Shown piece by piece: positions 1-12,700 of a DNA stretch of 64,000 nt. Source of the DNA: Topomyia yanbarensis (lineage: Eukaryota > Arthropoda > Insecta > Diptera > Culicidae); contig NC_080671.1 of the NCBI RefSeq assembly GCF_030247195.1, positions 15,016,843 through 15,080,842 of the forward strand, in the 5' to 3' direction. The notes beneath the pieces were generated by a model. It searched no databases and was not told the origin of the DNA. It worked only from the letters and a program-made list of their open reading frames with translations. Position 1 is the first letter of the stretch. Each line of letters starts with the position of its first letter. A program made the translations under genes and the position numbers.

Positions 1-867
1 TTTATGGGCCCTTTTCTTAATGAAAAAGACTATACTTGAAAAGGGAACAAAAACATCGCAACACCAAGAAAGGGATCAAAATAAACGTCACATAATCATT
101 TGCTGTAAACGAAAGGGCTCACCCGCACGCACTATAAGCTAACGTCTCGCCGAAAAGGGATTATGGGAGAGGGCACAAAAACAGTGCGATGTTTCAAAAG
201 GGACCAAAACATTTATCTACAAAAAACGATCAAAATACAATTTTTTTTAATAAATCTGTTATATTATTCGGAAAAAATGGTTAATTTAACACGTCATTGA
301 GTTGTTTGGTCCTTAAATCAAGCTCCTGTTCATAAATGGGAATATAAAGTACGAGGTAATTTTTCAGACGCCATTTTCTCAACATGAGCATATTGTATAT
401 AATGCCTTATGAAATGTTGACGTCGAATTATCGGATTTTAATATAATTTTCGGCAATGAAAAAAATTCACACATATTTTGTAAATTTCTACTAGTCTACT
501 AGTCATATAAAAAGATTTTGTTGTCACGGAAGGAATTGATTCTACGACAGAATTAGACCCTCCAAACACCGTCTACTATCTGCATGGAATGGAACAAATC
601 AACTGAATTCTGCACAACAATTAACAATCCAGGCTGGATGAAGCTGCGAATGTGGTTAAGTTCTACTCTAATGTGCTGTGATTGGTGTGATGATACAGAC
701 TCTAGGTCCCAAACAATTCAGACGGTTTAGTCTATTTTCCACTGCTGCCGAAGTCTGACCTACAATCGAACCAAGTAGATAATAATTAGCAGCCTTTCGA
801 TGTAGTGTGCATTGTCTCGAGAACAAAAGAAACATTGTATTTCTTCTTGCCATCATGAATAACGTTG
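1..867. other. Unassigned non-coding DNA with a degenerate short motif
   Basis: No credible gene is seen. The first 240 bases carry a loosely repeated motif of the form AAGGGAnCAAAA (near 40, 70, 170 and 205), separated by unrelated sequence, which suggests an old decayed repeat. The rest is AT-rich with short random frames only. Confidence 0.4.
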
Positions 868-1083
868 ACGAAAAAGCTCTACACTGACCTAACGCTGCGG
901 TCGTTGACTTCTAAACGCGAAAATGCAGCTTGGGCTTACGAAAACCGCCTACCTTCAGTACCATCATCTCTGAAATGCAGTACTAATATCATTCAACACG
1001 TTAGCGCAAGCCAAATGATTCGTTTTGCAGAACAATTTAAAACACCTAAATGAAAGTGACAACGTTGGAATTGTGATTACATA

Positions 1084-1560
1084 GAAAATGTTTATAAAGA
1101 GGTATGACCTATCACCGCCAACCCCTTCTGAGCTAATTGCAAAATACGATACGGAGAAGTATAACCGGTTATACCTGATGCTTGGGGAAAGTTTTTCCAA
1201 GTTATTGCTAACAGTGATCATATGGTGAGGATGCAGGTCAAAATACCTATTCTCACCTACTTAACTATAAAACTCAAAACTCACGGAACTACTGCTAAAC
1301 AAACTACGTTGTTCACCTGTGAAGGGCAAAATCCTACGGGCGCGTATTGTAATCAGATAGCGCCCCATGAACAAACTTGCGCGGAAGATACGGAAGATAT
1401 CGTAAAAGAAGCACCCAGCACCCCAAAATCAACTGAATAGCAACATCGGTGAAGAGGTCAATAACAATGACGACGGATTTACACTGGTCAGCCGCAAATG
1501 GAGGAAGCAGGCAAGAACATATGATCGCGAGCACCAAAACAGCTGCGACGATGAAGTGCA
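1084..1560 (+). pseudogene. Decayed LINE ORF1 (gag-like) fragment
   Basis: Reading frames switch several times, but the translated pieces resemble the C-terminal part of a non-LTR retrotransposon ORF1. One piece near 1095-1215 (with residues like KRYDLSPPTP and YNRLYLMLGESF) is followed by a segment at 1222-1440 containing IPILTYLTIKL and a broken CCHC-type knuckle (PTGAYCNQIAPHEQTC). In that knuckle the first Cys is Gly and the expected His is displaced by Pro. A further acidic then basic stretch (DDGFTLVSRKWRKQ) lies at about 1468-1510. Frameshifts and stops show it is not functional. The family assignment rests on general resemblance only; a decayed host RNA-binding gene is the alternative. 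Confidence 0.35.
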
Positions 1561-1995
1561 GTCTTCCCAAATGAACATTAAACACCGTGTTCGCTCTACT
1601 TCTGTGCTCATCTTATACCCACATTTCGTGTGCAAACTCGAACGCGCTAATGCGTACCAAAACACATGCACGCGTTCGTCTGCACATCCGAACCCCACGC
1701 ACGTACGCGGTGTTCGTACACACAGGATCTTGATACTAGCTTTCTCTTTCTCTCATTGTTCATCACTAGCGTTGAATCATTCTGTTTTGTGCTTGCCTTA
1801 CTTGTGTACGCACACGGTGTACGTACACAGTGTTTAAACCTAAGTTTGTACATTGTTCGCTTGGGTTCGGTGTTCGATGCTAATGCACGTGTTTTGGTAC
1901 GCATGAACGCGTTAATGTTTGCACACGAAATGTGGGTATAAGATGAGCACAAAACTAGTGCGAACGCGGTGTTTAATGTTCATTTGGCAAGACTG
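1559..1995. mobile_element. Small palindromic (foldback) MITE
   Basis: The outer ~110 bases of each side are inverted copies: the left arm begins CAGTCTTCCCAAATGAACAT and the right arm, read on the minus strand, begins CAGTCTTGCCAAATGAACAT. Similarity continues through the phrases GCTCATCTTATACCCAC and GCGTACCAAAACAC, then weakens toward the centre, where CGTACACA-type repeats occur. The total is about 437 bp with no coding capacity. The overlapping small frames in opposite directions here are mirror artefacts of the palindrome. It appears to interrupt the decayed LINE-like sequence on its left. No clear target-site duplication was found. Confidence 0.75.
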
Positions 1996-1999
1996 TGCA

Positions 2000-4478
2000 A
2001 ACCTGTACACAAAGGCAAAACTTGCAAACTTGTCTATTTTCATGGGAAGACTGATGAAGTGAATAAGGATAAAATTGAAGGACCCCCATGGCGCAGTAGG
2101 CGAGCAAAGAAACGCTTCTCCGCCGCGAAAGAACGTCTCCGCGCGCAATTGAAAGTTGCACGTACGGGATCCAACGGATAATCAATAATATTTGTTTTAC
2201 ATATTGTAAACATATCAAATCCATCTACGGCTCCGTTAAGCTGTGTTTCAAAACGCCAATCCGGCGTAAAAAACTTCCACAAATGCCTCATCAACTGTTG
2301 TTTAGCTTTCCGGTTTCAAATATTTCTACCTTCCACGATAATTATAACAGTAGACTAAAATTGCATCATATCGCTGGCGGCTGCAACGGAAACGGTGTGT
2401 GAAAATTTGCGACCCAATAGATATCCCGGCTAGGTACCATATAAAATCTTCTGTCCCGGCACTGCATCGAACGGCGTCTGAATGACTGAAACCACAAACA
2501 ACGATAGTGAAGTGGGGCTGGGATCCGATTTGTCGTGAAAGGCACATACCCGATCAAACAGTAGCCCGGGAAGTACATAAATCGTATGATAAATGTTCTT
2601 CTCGTTGGGAAATGTTACTTCAGGGACGGAGGTGGAAGTAAAGACTGAAATCTATTTACAAATGGAGCACGAATGACTTGCTACTACTGTGTAACGTATT
2701 GGAAACTCATACAAGAAGGGACTGTAGTGAGATAAATGATCATTGAATAGTAGGAATTCAAGCAAAATATTTGGGCCGCTTCCTAATGCTGGACTGAATC
2801 TTATTTTTAATTATCTATATCAAACTTTGCAAACAAAATAAACTAATATCAATTGTCCTGAACACCGCGTCAATTTGTCTATTGCAGAACTCACTATCCT
2901 CTGTTTTACTCTGACGCCGAAAACCATTAGTTCGCTCGGCCCATCACTGGTCATTAGCACCATCAATTTGTAATTGCGCTAATGGCTGAGACCACCGGCG
3001 GCGCTTCAGCACAACAAAAAAAGAAATCAACAAACAAATGCACTGAAGGCCGACGACGACGACGGCAGCGGCGGTTAGGCTTCGTTAGGTAAAGCCACAG
3101 TGTTGCATAAATTCGGAGCTCACATGTCCGGTTTGCTGTTGACGCGGAAGTGCATAATCCCAAACAAGTCAGGCGTGTGGCAAAGTGAATTGAAAATATT
3201 TGACTATTTACGAGGGAAAAGGGGTTCCGCTTTCGGCGGGATTAAATTTACTGTTCCGCGTTGACCGGGGTTTGTAAGTGTGTATGTGTGTTTGCGAGTG
3301 GCTGTGCACTGCTATTCACACAAATGCTGTTGGATTGCGATGAATCTGCAGCTGATACATTGTTCGGCAGTGCTAGTAGTAAAGTTGGAAAGTTCCATTA
3401 TACGGGATTGTTTGATTCATAGCAGGGATTAAAAAAGTGCCACACAAAGCCGTAATTTGGAATGAAATTACTGTTGCAGAACGTTGCACACGAGAATTCA
3501 AATCGAAACTCAAACGGATAGCTCTGTTGCTGATGAAGTATCAGTGCCCGGTATTGCAAATATGGATTTTAATCTGTATCGGACGAGGCGATGTTGTAAT
3601 GATGATTTTGAAACTTCTCAATTATGCATCCGTGTCATAACATCCGGGATATTCTGATGTATAAGAAAGCAAGTATGCGTCAAAAGATCCGTAACCATTG
3701 TTGTGTCGCAACTCTTTGGACGACATAATGTTCTGGATGTAGTGGCTTATCCTCATTCACACGGGTGCGGTACAGTTTCTGTTTTGTTTTTCAAACCATC
3801 GTCATTTGTATAAACATATTTTACTGAGCTTTTGATGTCTTTGTCTGAGAAGTGAAATTTGTTTCCAAGTAAATAGAGACGAAGTTATAGTGAACTCTTC
3901 TACAAGCAATTTTGCGGCGAATCTATGTAAATTACACAAAATGGATTCCCCTTTCCCCATGTCATAAATTGTCTCAAAGATTACTCATCTACTATAACCA
4001 ATTTTTAAAATTTTAATATTGAGCAATTCTTAAACTCTTAAAACGACAGGGTTTGTTTGACCGACCGTTACGAAAAGTGTCGGTTTGCCACGAGGATGCG
4101 GTACGACGGGTGCAAATAATGATGTTTTATTTGTATTAACTGATAGTCCAACATGAACAGACCATTGTGCAACAACACATAAGGCTTGCTACATTAAATC
4201 AAAAAGTATGCTAATGCAAATATCGGTGATCATTATGTAATAATCCTTGGCGAAATCGTATGTTGGAAGCCCCAGCTCATTACGTTTCCACAACAAGCCA
4301 TCAGCGACAGGGTTCAATAAAAGTAGTGACAGCACACTACCTTGATGACATCCGCAGACATTCAGTTTCCTTATCTCTATTTGTCTTAACGATGAGCACA
4401 AATGTCGGTTGCTAAGCATTGCGTGTATTCAGTGATATATTACCATAACCTCTTGCTGTCAAAAGCACCTTCACTTAG
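2000..4478. other. Unassigned DNA
   Basis: No recognisable gene or repeat was identified. A short basic frame at about 2060-2180 (with RRAKKRFSAAKERLRAQLK) may continue the decayed sequence left of the palindrome. A CGACGACGACGGCAGCGGCGG run lies near 3050. Nothing else is supported. Confidence 0.3.
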
Positions 4479-5246
4479 GGATGCCAGGTGCCAGGTGTCC
4501 GTGTTTCACAGATTTTTAATATGCTGCACAGATTTCTAATATTGCACAGATTTCCACAGATTTCTGTTTTAATGCACAGATTTCTAGTTTCACGCAGACG
4601 AATCAGGCCTTTTTGAATCAACAAAACGTTTCGTTGAATCAAAAGGTGACAAATGACTGTTTCAAACTGGTCGTTTCTCAAAAGCATGTATTTGGTTTAG
4701 TTCAACAAATACTTCTGTATTCATTTTAAATAGAAACATGTTGAATCAAAATAATATGGTTAGATCTACCTGATCCCTTGGTTAAAAACCAACAGAATCT
4801 TTGTTTGATTTCAACTAAATTTGAGTTGTTCTCTCCTTTGGTTAATACTAAAGATTTTTATTTGTTTCTTCGACCTTGTTTGTTCGGTTAAACTTATCAT
4901 GATTTTGTTGTTTCAAACGAAATATTTGTCAAATTTGTTGGTAATTTAAAGCAACAACATTGATTGAATCAAACCTGAATCTTGTTTATCACTATATCAA
5001 ACGGGAAAATTGTTATTTAAAACCAAAATTTGTTTATCTTTACTGATTTTTTTCTGCGAGTTTCTTCTGGAATGCACAGATTAGAACAGACCAATTTTTG
5101 AGCTAGCGCTTAATTTTTGCCTCGCGCAAAAATCAAAAAAAAAAGGTCGCTACATCTTGTTTTGTGACAAATTTTCTTTAACACAGATTGGCACAGATTT
5201 TTGAATGAGCCGCGCACAGATCTTACAAAATATCACGTGGCATCCC
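4479..5246. mobile_element. TA-flanked MITE with CACAGATTT subterminal repeats
   Basis: It begins GGGATGCCAGGTG and ends CACGTGGCATCCC, an imperfect 13-bp terminal inverted repeat, and is bordered by TA on both sides (4477-4478 and 5247-5248). This fits a Tc1/mariner-type or other TA-targeting non-autonomous element. Both subterminal regions carry many copies of a GCACAGATTT motif. The 768-bp interior is AT-rich and has no ORF. Fragments of the same family occur at 7297-7455 and about 17908-18007. Confidence 0.75.
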
Positions 5247-5441
5247 TACCCAACCATGAAATGAAACAGTTTTACGGTCGAGTAAGATGAGAAGGGCATT
5301 ATAACAGCCCAATGTGTATATATAGGTATAGCAGATCACACGGTTTGCTAATGTTGGGAACCGAAAATATGTAAACAATCCAGAAGCACAACGGGGCGAC
5401 GTCATAGCGTTCACACGATTCAATGGAGCGGAACGACCAGT

Positions 5442-6640
5442 ATGACGAAAACAAGTCGATTTATTCTGAGATCACTCACACCACTCAGGTAAGATTAATC
5501 TTACGAATACCAAAGCGTCATCTTAGCCACACCTGTATATATTACATTGATAGCTGCCATCCTTTTCGTTCATCTTTTCCAATGGCGCGAAGAAATCAAA
5601 GTTCTACAAAACTTCCAAATTTCGCAATTGTTAGTAAAACTATTTGCAAATCTTACACATTAAAACTTTTTTATTGAAGTTTTGAGACAAACCTAATTCG
5701 TTGTATTCTTCCTTTACAGTCGACCTGCTGTTTTGTGTATATTTCTGTACATATTCTTCGCTAGAACCTGGAGCGATTATATACATATACCAGGTAAAAT
5801 ATAAGAATCAAGACAACGTATTATTGTTTTCATTTTAGCACAAATACAACAAACGATTGCACCTCAATAGGTTGGTGTATTTGAGCTGGAAACTACTCAG
5901 AAATCATTGCGAATTTCGGACTCAATTCCCGGGTTCTTGTGGTGAGACAGCGTAAAAAATCGAAACCAGGAATAATCGTACACATTTTATTGAATACCTG
6001 TAGGGAATCCTAATTTATTTACACCTGGGATAACTTCCTAGAAATATGATCTACGCCCTGTCGTATAATGATTTTCTTCTTTCTGGTTTTAAAAAATTCG
6101 CCAAGGATTTGGAAAATATGGAGAATTTATTGGAGAAACATGATGATGCTACGAAGCAAAAAATCTCGGGTAAGCCATCCTGTAATTGTATTATTTATTA
6201 CAGTACAGTACTGTTCATGATTTGATAATAGTACTGAATTTGTGGTTCATTAGCCAGATACTGGTCTCACTAAACAAATTGTATTTTAGAGCTAGAAATA
6301 AACCCTAATTAGTACTGTAATTGCCCTGTGCATTCGGGACTAACTGTTTTGTACGTTTTAGCGAAAGTAAAAATGTTCGGATATTTTCTATATTAATTCT
6401 ACTGGGCACTGCACTGTGTTTCAAAATGCACTTGCATCAAGATTTGCATTTTACTCTCAACATAAGGCATGTCAAATGGTCTCTTTCGATTATTACGGAG
6501 TCATCATAAAACTTTTCAATATTGTTTCAGGATTTATTGAAAAACTTTGATTTCGACGTGCATATTATGCTAAGAATTAGGGAACAAACGTATAAACGGC
6601 TGAGTTATTAGGGAGAGAGAAAGTAAACAAAAAACTGTCA
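5442..6640 (+). other. Exon-like segments, possibly a decayed multi-exon gene
   Basis: Several open segments have plausible splice borders. A start at 5442 runs to a GTAAGA donor after 5488. An acceptor at 5719 opens a segment to 5793 (donor GTAAAA) that can encode a hydrophobic stretch (VLCIFLYIFFARTW). An acceptor at 5838 opens a 38-codon segment ending at a GTAAAA donor (~5951). An acceptor before 6041 opens a segment that includes FKKFAKDLENMENLLEK and ends at a GTAAGC donor near 6169. A TTTCAG acceptor near 6530 opens another 25 codons. Codon phase agrees for the third-to-fourth junction but not for the others. This could be a degenerate gene or chance; I do not recognise the protein. 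Confidence 0.2.
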
Positions 6641-7296
6641 TTTACACTTAGGACCATTTGACATGTTTGGCTAGATATGCACGCATTTCGGTCATTATTT
6701 GAAATCCATATGGTAAGCTCAATTGGAAGTACAGTGCAGTGGAAAGTTGAAACACATAACAGATAATGAATCAAAATTGTAGTTAAAAATTTACTGAATT
6801 ATCTGAAATTAGAAATATAATTTCTGTGACAGTACTAGTTATTAACAATTTGTATTGATAGGGTCTTATTTATTCCGGGAAAATGAAATCTTTTCGAGGG
6901 AATTCTTTAATTGCCAAATTTCATAACAGTCTAAATTGGGAATAGGTGCATAAATAGTTCAACTATTGCTACTAGTGTAACTGTTGCTGTATCCTCCCAA
7001 TAGCTACTTACTACACCATTGAAGGACAGACGTTCTGGTTTCTAACTAAGGGTTTCTGGTTTCTAACGAATTCAATGATTTGGTATAACAATTCATTCGA
7101 CGCTTTATAGTTAAAACTATATCATTCGGATCTATTACCCAATTAGAATTGCTACTTTTTTTTACTGTGGCAATTCTAGTTTGGGCTGTCCACATGTAGA
7201 TGGCTAGTCGAAAACTTTTCGAATAGTTCACAATATGAGCGCTTGGAGGCGTAGTGCTTCTTTCCAGCTAGTGGAGATGTCAGTAGATTGTAGGCA
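6641..7296. other. Unassigned DNA
   Basis: AT-rich sequence with no supported gene, RNA or repeat. Confidence 0.3.
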
Positions 7297-7455
7297 GGGA
7301 TGCCAGGTGCACAGATTAGTCTGTATTTCACAGATTTTCAGAATGCTGCAAAGATTTCTAAAACTGCACAAATTTCCACAGTTTTCTTCTACAATGCACA
7401 GATTAGCACAGATTTCTCAATTTTTTCCTCGCGCAAAAAATAAAAAAAACCTGTC
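7297..7455 (+). mobile_element. Left part of a split GGGATGCC MITE
   Basis: It starts with GGGATGCCAGGTGCACAGAT and carries the same CACAGATTT repeats as the element at 4479-5246. It breaks off just after CCTCGCGCAAAAAATAAAAA. The matching right half of the family is found at about 17908-18007, suggesting that ~10.4 kb of later insertions lies inside one element. No TA duplication is visible at its outer ends. Confidence 0.6.
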
Positions 7456-8190
7456 TTAATCCACCTGGCGGTGCCATTGTGCCCTTCTCAGCATTATATC
7501 AATGTTATCTGCTTGCTAACTCATTTTGTCATGCGTATGTGGGTATGTGAGGAGGGCGAAAGTCCCACGAACGAACGACTCCCCAGCTTAATTTGGTATA
7601 CTTTATGATATAGATGTGGTTTAAAGATGATGGGGTTGAGAGGGAGGGGTGCTAGGGCTGGATGGGGTGATGGTCTGAGGGGTGATTTAAGTGGATTTTA
7701 AAGGGAGGAGATTGAAGAGTAGAGGGGGGGGGTGTAACCCCTCTCCGTAAACCATTAACTACGCCCCTGTTAAAATCCAGAAACCTTATGCGAGTCGAAA
7801 AAAAAAATTTGGCCGGGATTAGGTTGACGTTTTTCAGAGTGATTGCATAACCTTTCTATATGAGAAAGGCAAAAATGTGCCAAAATACAAAAAAGTGAAT
7901 TTTTCGACTTTGCATCAAATCTCGACGTTTCATGCACCTTCAACACATTTAGCATCAAAAATAAAAATTCTTTTTTTAAATTTTTCCTATAGTTTATATG
8001 AGAAATTTCTGTGTGGCCGCACTCTTAAACCCATAATTCCGGAACCAGAATTCCGATCGATCCAAAATTCAATAGCAGCCTATGGGAAGGTTGCACCTTT
8101 CATTTGGGCAAATCAGTCCAGCCATCACTGAGAAAAATGAGTGACATTATTACACACTCGAGTGGCACGTGGTTATATGGGAAAACTTCA
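7456..8190. repeat. Dispersed repeat interrupted by the foldback element
   Basis: The stretch includes a phrase near 7847-7872 (GCATAACCTTTCTATATGAG followed by AAAGG) that also occurs in reverse orientation near 57517. A second phrase (CCGGAACCAGAATTCCGATC) at 8040 and TGAGTGACATTATTACACAC at 8138 have the look of a common mosquito dispersed repeat. The sequence right of the foldback (about 17860-17907, containing AATACACACACATACAGAC) reads as its continuation. No coding capacity. Confidence 0.45.
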
Positions 8191-8199
8191 AAATGATTT

Positions 8200-8652
8200 A
8201 AACTAGCGGAAACAGCACTTTTTGAGATCCTTTTGTGGTCCCAAATGCTTGTGCAAAATTTGGTAGCGGTTGGTTGCTCCCCGGGTTTGCGCATTGCGTT
8301 CAAAGTTTGCATGGGATTTTATATGGGGAAATCAATTATTTTGCATTTACGTTAATAAAGATTCCTATTTCACTGAATATGACAACTTTGTCGAAGACCG
8401 TAACTAGCTACGAGTTTTCAAAAAATAGTTATAATGATTTGAAAACTTATGGCTTAATCCAAATGCAGAAATTGATTACTTTTTCCAACACTGCCGGTGC
8501 ACCACCGACATCGACATTAAAAACTTAGATAAATGAGAATATATTCATCGCGGAGACTTGGTACCTTTGAATGAAATGTTCAGAATGAATTGCTAAAAAA
8601 CATAGACGTAGTCAGAAAATGAAAAGAAGAGGGGAAGGGCTTGTGTACTCCC
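8200..8652 (+). repeat. Left arm of an inverted-repeat (foldback) element split by BEL
   Basis: This arm is an inverted copy of about 17400-17860. Examples are the phrases TTTGCGCATTGCGTTCAAAG at 8287 and GAATTGCTAAAAAACATAGA at 8586, matched on the opposite strand near 17780 and 17460. It is also related, at lower similarity, to the arms of the palindrome at 18137-19783. The BEL element inserted immediately after position 8652. No ORF of interest. Confidence 0.7.
8648..8652. repeat. 5-bp target-site duplication of BEL (left copy)
   Basis: CTCCC directly precedes the 5' LTR and is repeated at 16789-16793 directly after the 3' LTR. Five bases is the usual duplication length for BEL/Pao elements. 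Confidence 0.9.
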
Positions 8653-9019
8653 TGATCGAGCGAGAAAGGAATTAAAATCTCAGGGAATCTTGAACACCCC
8701 CAATACGATCCACAATCTGCGATCAGTGCGATCTCATTCCTAACCACGGTTATTCTTGGGCTGTCTCGCTTCACGAGAGCAGATAGTAATTCGAAGAGGT
8801 GCGAATAGGCCTTTTGCTTCGTACTTCTCACGATAGCCGGTCAGCTGTACCATGTACATAGAAGATCAAATCAGATCCAATAAACCGTCGCGTGATACAC
8901 ACGTCTTTCGTTCGCCAAAAAATACGTTTTTTAGTTCGCGCAATAAAGTGTATTTTTTCGTTTATAAAATTGAAAGTGTTTAGAAGTGTCCGAAGAATCC
9001 AGACTTGCGCGCGCGAACA
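8653..9019 (+). repeat. BEL/Pao 5' long terminal repeat
   Basis: This is a 367-bp direct repeat starting TGATCGAGCG and ending GCGCGAACA, so it has TG...CA termini. By eye it is identical to the copy at 16422-16788. It should carry the promoter and polyadenylation signals; AATAAA occurs at 8879-8884 and 8942-8947. Identity of the two LTRs indicates very recent integration. Confidence 0.95.
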
Positions 9020-9020
9020 T

Positions 9021-9038
9021 TGGTCCTTCGAGCCGGAT
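9021..9038 (+). promoter_or_regulatory. BEL primer-binding site, probably tRNA-Tyr
   Basis: TGGTCCTTCGAGCCGGAT starts two bases after the 5' LTR. It is complementary to a tRNA 3' end ending CCA. From memory the match is to insect tRNA-Tyr, whose acceptor stem pairs CCTTCGA with TCGAAGG. The tRNA assignment is from recall and was not searched. Confidence 0.7.
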
Positions 9039-9727
9039 TTCGATCCAGTGAAGTGGTTCTCGGACACTTTCTAAAAGACAGTTTAGAAACGGTGGACAAT
9101 CTCCGTGATTGAAGTGCGGTCAGTGAACTTTACAAGCGGGCATTGACCCCTATGCGAAGACCGCCAAGTGACATGGTAAGCGGCTGGTGATAGTGCGCGA
9201 AGAAGAGCATCACCATTTTCGACGCTAGTTGATGCCATCGTGAGAAGACTTCGGCGCCATCGCGGATCGGAGCGCGTGTTTCTGCAGCAGCTATTCAGCG
9301 GCGACAACAATTAGGCGGTCATCGTGCAACGGCAGATTTATCCCGGACGGGGATTCCGAGCGGAATTAAAGGGAGTATAGCGCATGATATTTGTGTGGTG
9401 GCGCATTTGCATGTGGCGCATGTTATGTTGTGTTGGCTGGAAAATAAATAATTAAGATTATGCGAGCATTTTGTTTTTGGCAAGTGTGTCCCTGATAAAA
9501 GTTGGTCTCGAAAGTTCCGCTGGATTTTTCGCCTGTTGCTTTCCTCCCGTCTGGTTTCCCTCTGTTGCAGTTTGGCTTTTCTGTCAATTTTCGGTTTCGC
9601 GAATTAATAGTGTGGAACGTCGAGTCGATCAGTCAATTTATTTTTAAAGAGTGCAGTGGCTGTTTCAATTAAACGGTTTGAATTTTGTGAACGGGTGGTG
9701 AGTGCAGGCCAAGTGCAGTGATTCAAA
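9039..9727 (+). other. BEL untranslated leader
   Basis: About 690 bp lies between the primer-binding site and the polyprotein start, with no sustained ORF in the sense direction. By position it should hold the RNA packaging signals and the 5' UTR; no specific structure was identified. Confidence 0.6.
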
Positions 9728-12700
9728 ATGGCAGAACTTAGATCTCTTCGTAAGCGGGAGCACCAGATAGTGAAGGCTTTCGACAGCGTGCAACATTTTC
9801 TCCAGAAATACGACCAGGAGACTGATAGCGGGCAAGTGAACCTTCGGCTGCATGGACTTGAGGAAGATTTTAAGGATTTTCTTGTGGTTCGGAGTAAGCT
9901 TGAGTTGCTGCTGGAAGATGTTGAGGTCCAGAAACATGCTAAATCTGACCCAGACTTGAAGCAGGAGGCGTTGGAACATATGGACGATGAAAATGATCGT
10001 ATTATGCAGGAATTTCGTGATCGATTCTACGCACTGAAGGCGGCGCTTGTGACTTTGCTACCACATTTCCTACCCCCACCAACGCCACCATCACAAAGAG
10101 GTCCCCATTCGTCAATTGCAGGAGATGATGTTTTCGGTGTGCACCCAACGCCGACATTTTCAAAAGTGAAGCTACCTGAAATCCGTTTACCGTCGTTCAG
10201 TGGTAAGATCTTCGAGTGGGTAACCGTTCGTGACACCTTTCAAAGCCTCATTCACAACAATCCTCAGTTGACCGACATGGACCGTTTCACCTACTTGAGA
10301 TCATCGTTATCAGGAGACGCATTGCAGGAGATTAGTTCTGTGGGCTTGTCAGCCGTAAACTACAACGTTGCGTGGGAAATGTTAGCGAATCGTTATGAAA
10401 ACAAGAAGTTGATTGTGAAGGCTCATCTAGACGCACTTTTCGCTACAGAAGGGCTCAAGAGAGAGAGCTATGAAAAACTCAACAGTCTCATTAGCGAGTT
10501 TGAGAAAAACCTTCAGATGCTGGACAAGATTGGGCAAAACACCTCCGAGTGGAGCACCATTCTCGCATACATGTTGTGTTCTAAGCTCGATTCCGCCACG
10601 CTGCGGCAGTGGGAAACTCATCACAATTCAAAGGATGTACCCACGTATACTGCTATGCTCGGTTTCTTGCGCAATCATTGTGGTGTACTCCAGTCAGTGG
10701 CTCCTGCTAAATCCAACTTCGTCGATCATCGTTCCTCGAAACCAGCTGTCTGTCACACAGTGGTGAAAACGTCAAACAGATGCGCATTCTGCAGTGAATC
10801 GTGGCATCCTGCTTTCCAGTGTTCTGCATTTCAACGAATGAACGTTCCAGATCGTGTCGAGGCTGTCGCTAAACACAGACTGTGTCGAAACTGTCTGCGT
10901 CCAGGACATTACGCAAATTCCTGCGAAAGAGGGGTCTGCCGTCATTGTCAACAGAAGCACCATTCCATGCTGCATGGACTATCCAGATCCTCCGTTCCAC
11001 ACTCGCAGCCGAAACCTCCGACACAAGACGAGCAATCGCGACCGCCAAAGGCTAAGCAACACAATTCGAACCAACACACACACACCACCACTGCCAGCTC
11101 GCAGCGCACAAACAACACACCTCCAGCCACCAACACGCCCACCACAAGTCAAAATTATGTCGCACTCCCCATCACACCTACACACAACATACTTCTGTCT
11201 ACCGCTCTCGTTACAATCAAAGATCGTTTTGGTAGAGCGACGCTGGCACGAGCTCTGCTAGACTCGTGTTCCCAGCACTGTCTAATGACTGCCAGTTTTG
11301 CGAGCAAGCTACAGTTCCGTGAGACTCCTACGTATTTGTCGGTTCAAGGGATTGGATCAGCTCGATCGGTTTCCACCAAATTAGTTAGTGCAGAGGTCGG
11401 TCCTAGGTCTAGGATCATTTCGCCATTCACTGAAGAGATGCAGTTCCATGTGCTGCCAAAGCTGACTGTGTTACTTCCGACGACGAGTTGCAATCCGGCC
11501 GAGTGGGATCTTCCGGATTCGACGTTGATAGCCGATCCCAGTTTTCACGAGCCTGGTCCGGTCGATTTGATTATCGGAGCTGAATATTACATGGACTTGC
11601 TGAAAGATGAACGACAAAAGGCTACACCATCAGGACCGACTCTGCAGAATACGGTGTTTGGGTGGATAGTCTCGGGAAGAGTTCCCAACAGTACAAATAG
11701 CGAGCGATGTTCACTGGTTCACGTGTGCTCGACGGCGGAACTCGAAGAGCAGCTCACCAGATTTTGGGAATTGGAGACCTGTCGAACCGCCAGCACCAAT
11801 TCCGTCGAAGAAACCACCTGCGAACAGTTTTTCAAGGAGACTACAGTAAGAGACGAGAATGGCAGATTTGTTGTGGCCCTGCCAAAGAAGGAATACGTTA
11901 TCAGCAAATTGGGAGATTCAAGGGCAACTGCTCTCAAACGGTTCATGGGACTCGAACGACGATTTGCAGCTAACCCAGACCTGAAGACGCTGTATTCCCA
12001 GTTTATACACGAATACCAAACTCTCGGCCACATGAAAGAGGTCATCGATGATACCGCCGCAGGAAAGACATTTTATTTACCGCACCACGCTGTTCTAAAG
12101 CCGGACAGTACCACCACGAAACTCCGAGTAGTTTTTGATGGCTCTTGTCGAACATCTACGGGCATTTCTTTGAACGACGGCTTGATGGTCGGTCCCGTTG
12201 TTCAGGAAGACCTCCTCAGTATCACGTTACGCTTCCGTATCCACCGATTTGCAATAGCAGCCGACATCGCCAAGATGTACCGAATGGTTCGAGTTCAGGA
12301 AACGGATCAACCGCTACAACGGATCTTGTGGAGAGATTCTATCGAAGAGCCAATCCGTACTTTCGAATTGACGACCGTTACGTACGGTACCGCGTCTGCG
12401 CCTTATCTGGCCACAAAATGCCTGCAAAGTTTAGCCGATGAAGGAGAAGAAACGCATCCAGATGCTGCTAAGGTGCTCAAGCAGGACTTCTACGTGGACG
12501 ATATGCTCTCAGGTGTAGACGACGTGAAGGATGGAAGGAAGTTGATCCAACAGCTGGTCGAGCTTTTACAGTCAGCAGGATTTTCACTTCGCAAGTGGAA
12601 TTCCAACAGTAAGGAGCTCCTACAGAACGTGCCTGAGCAGTTGAGGGACGATCGGTCGATCCTAGAGTTAGATTCGTCTAGTTCAACCATCAAAACGCTA

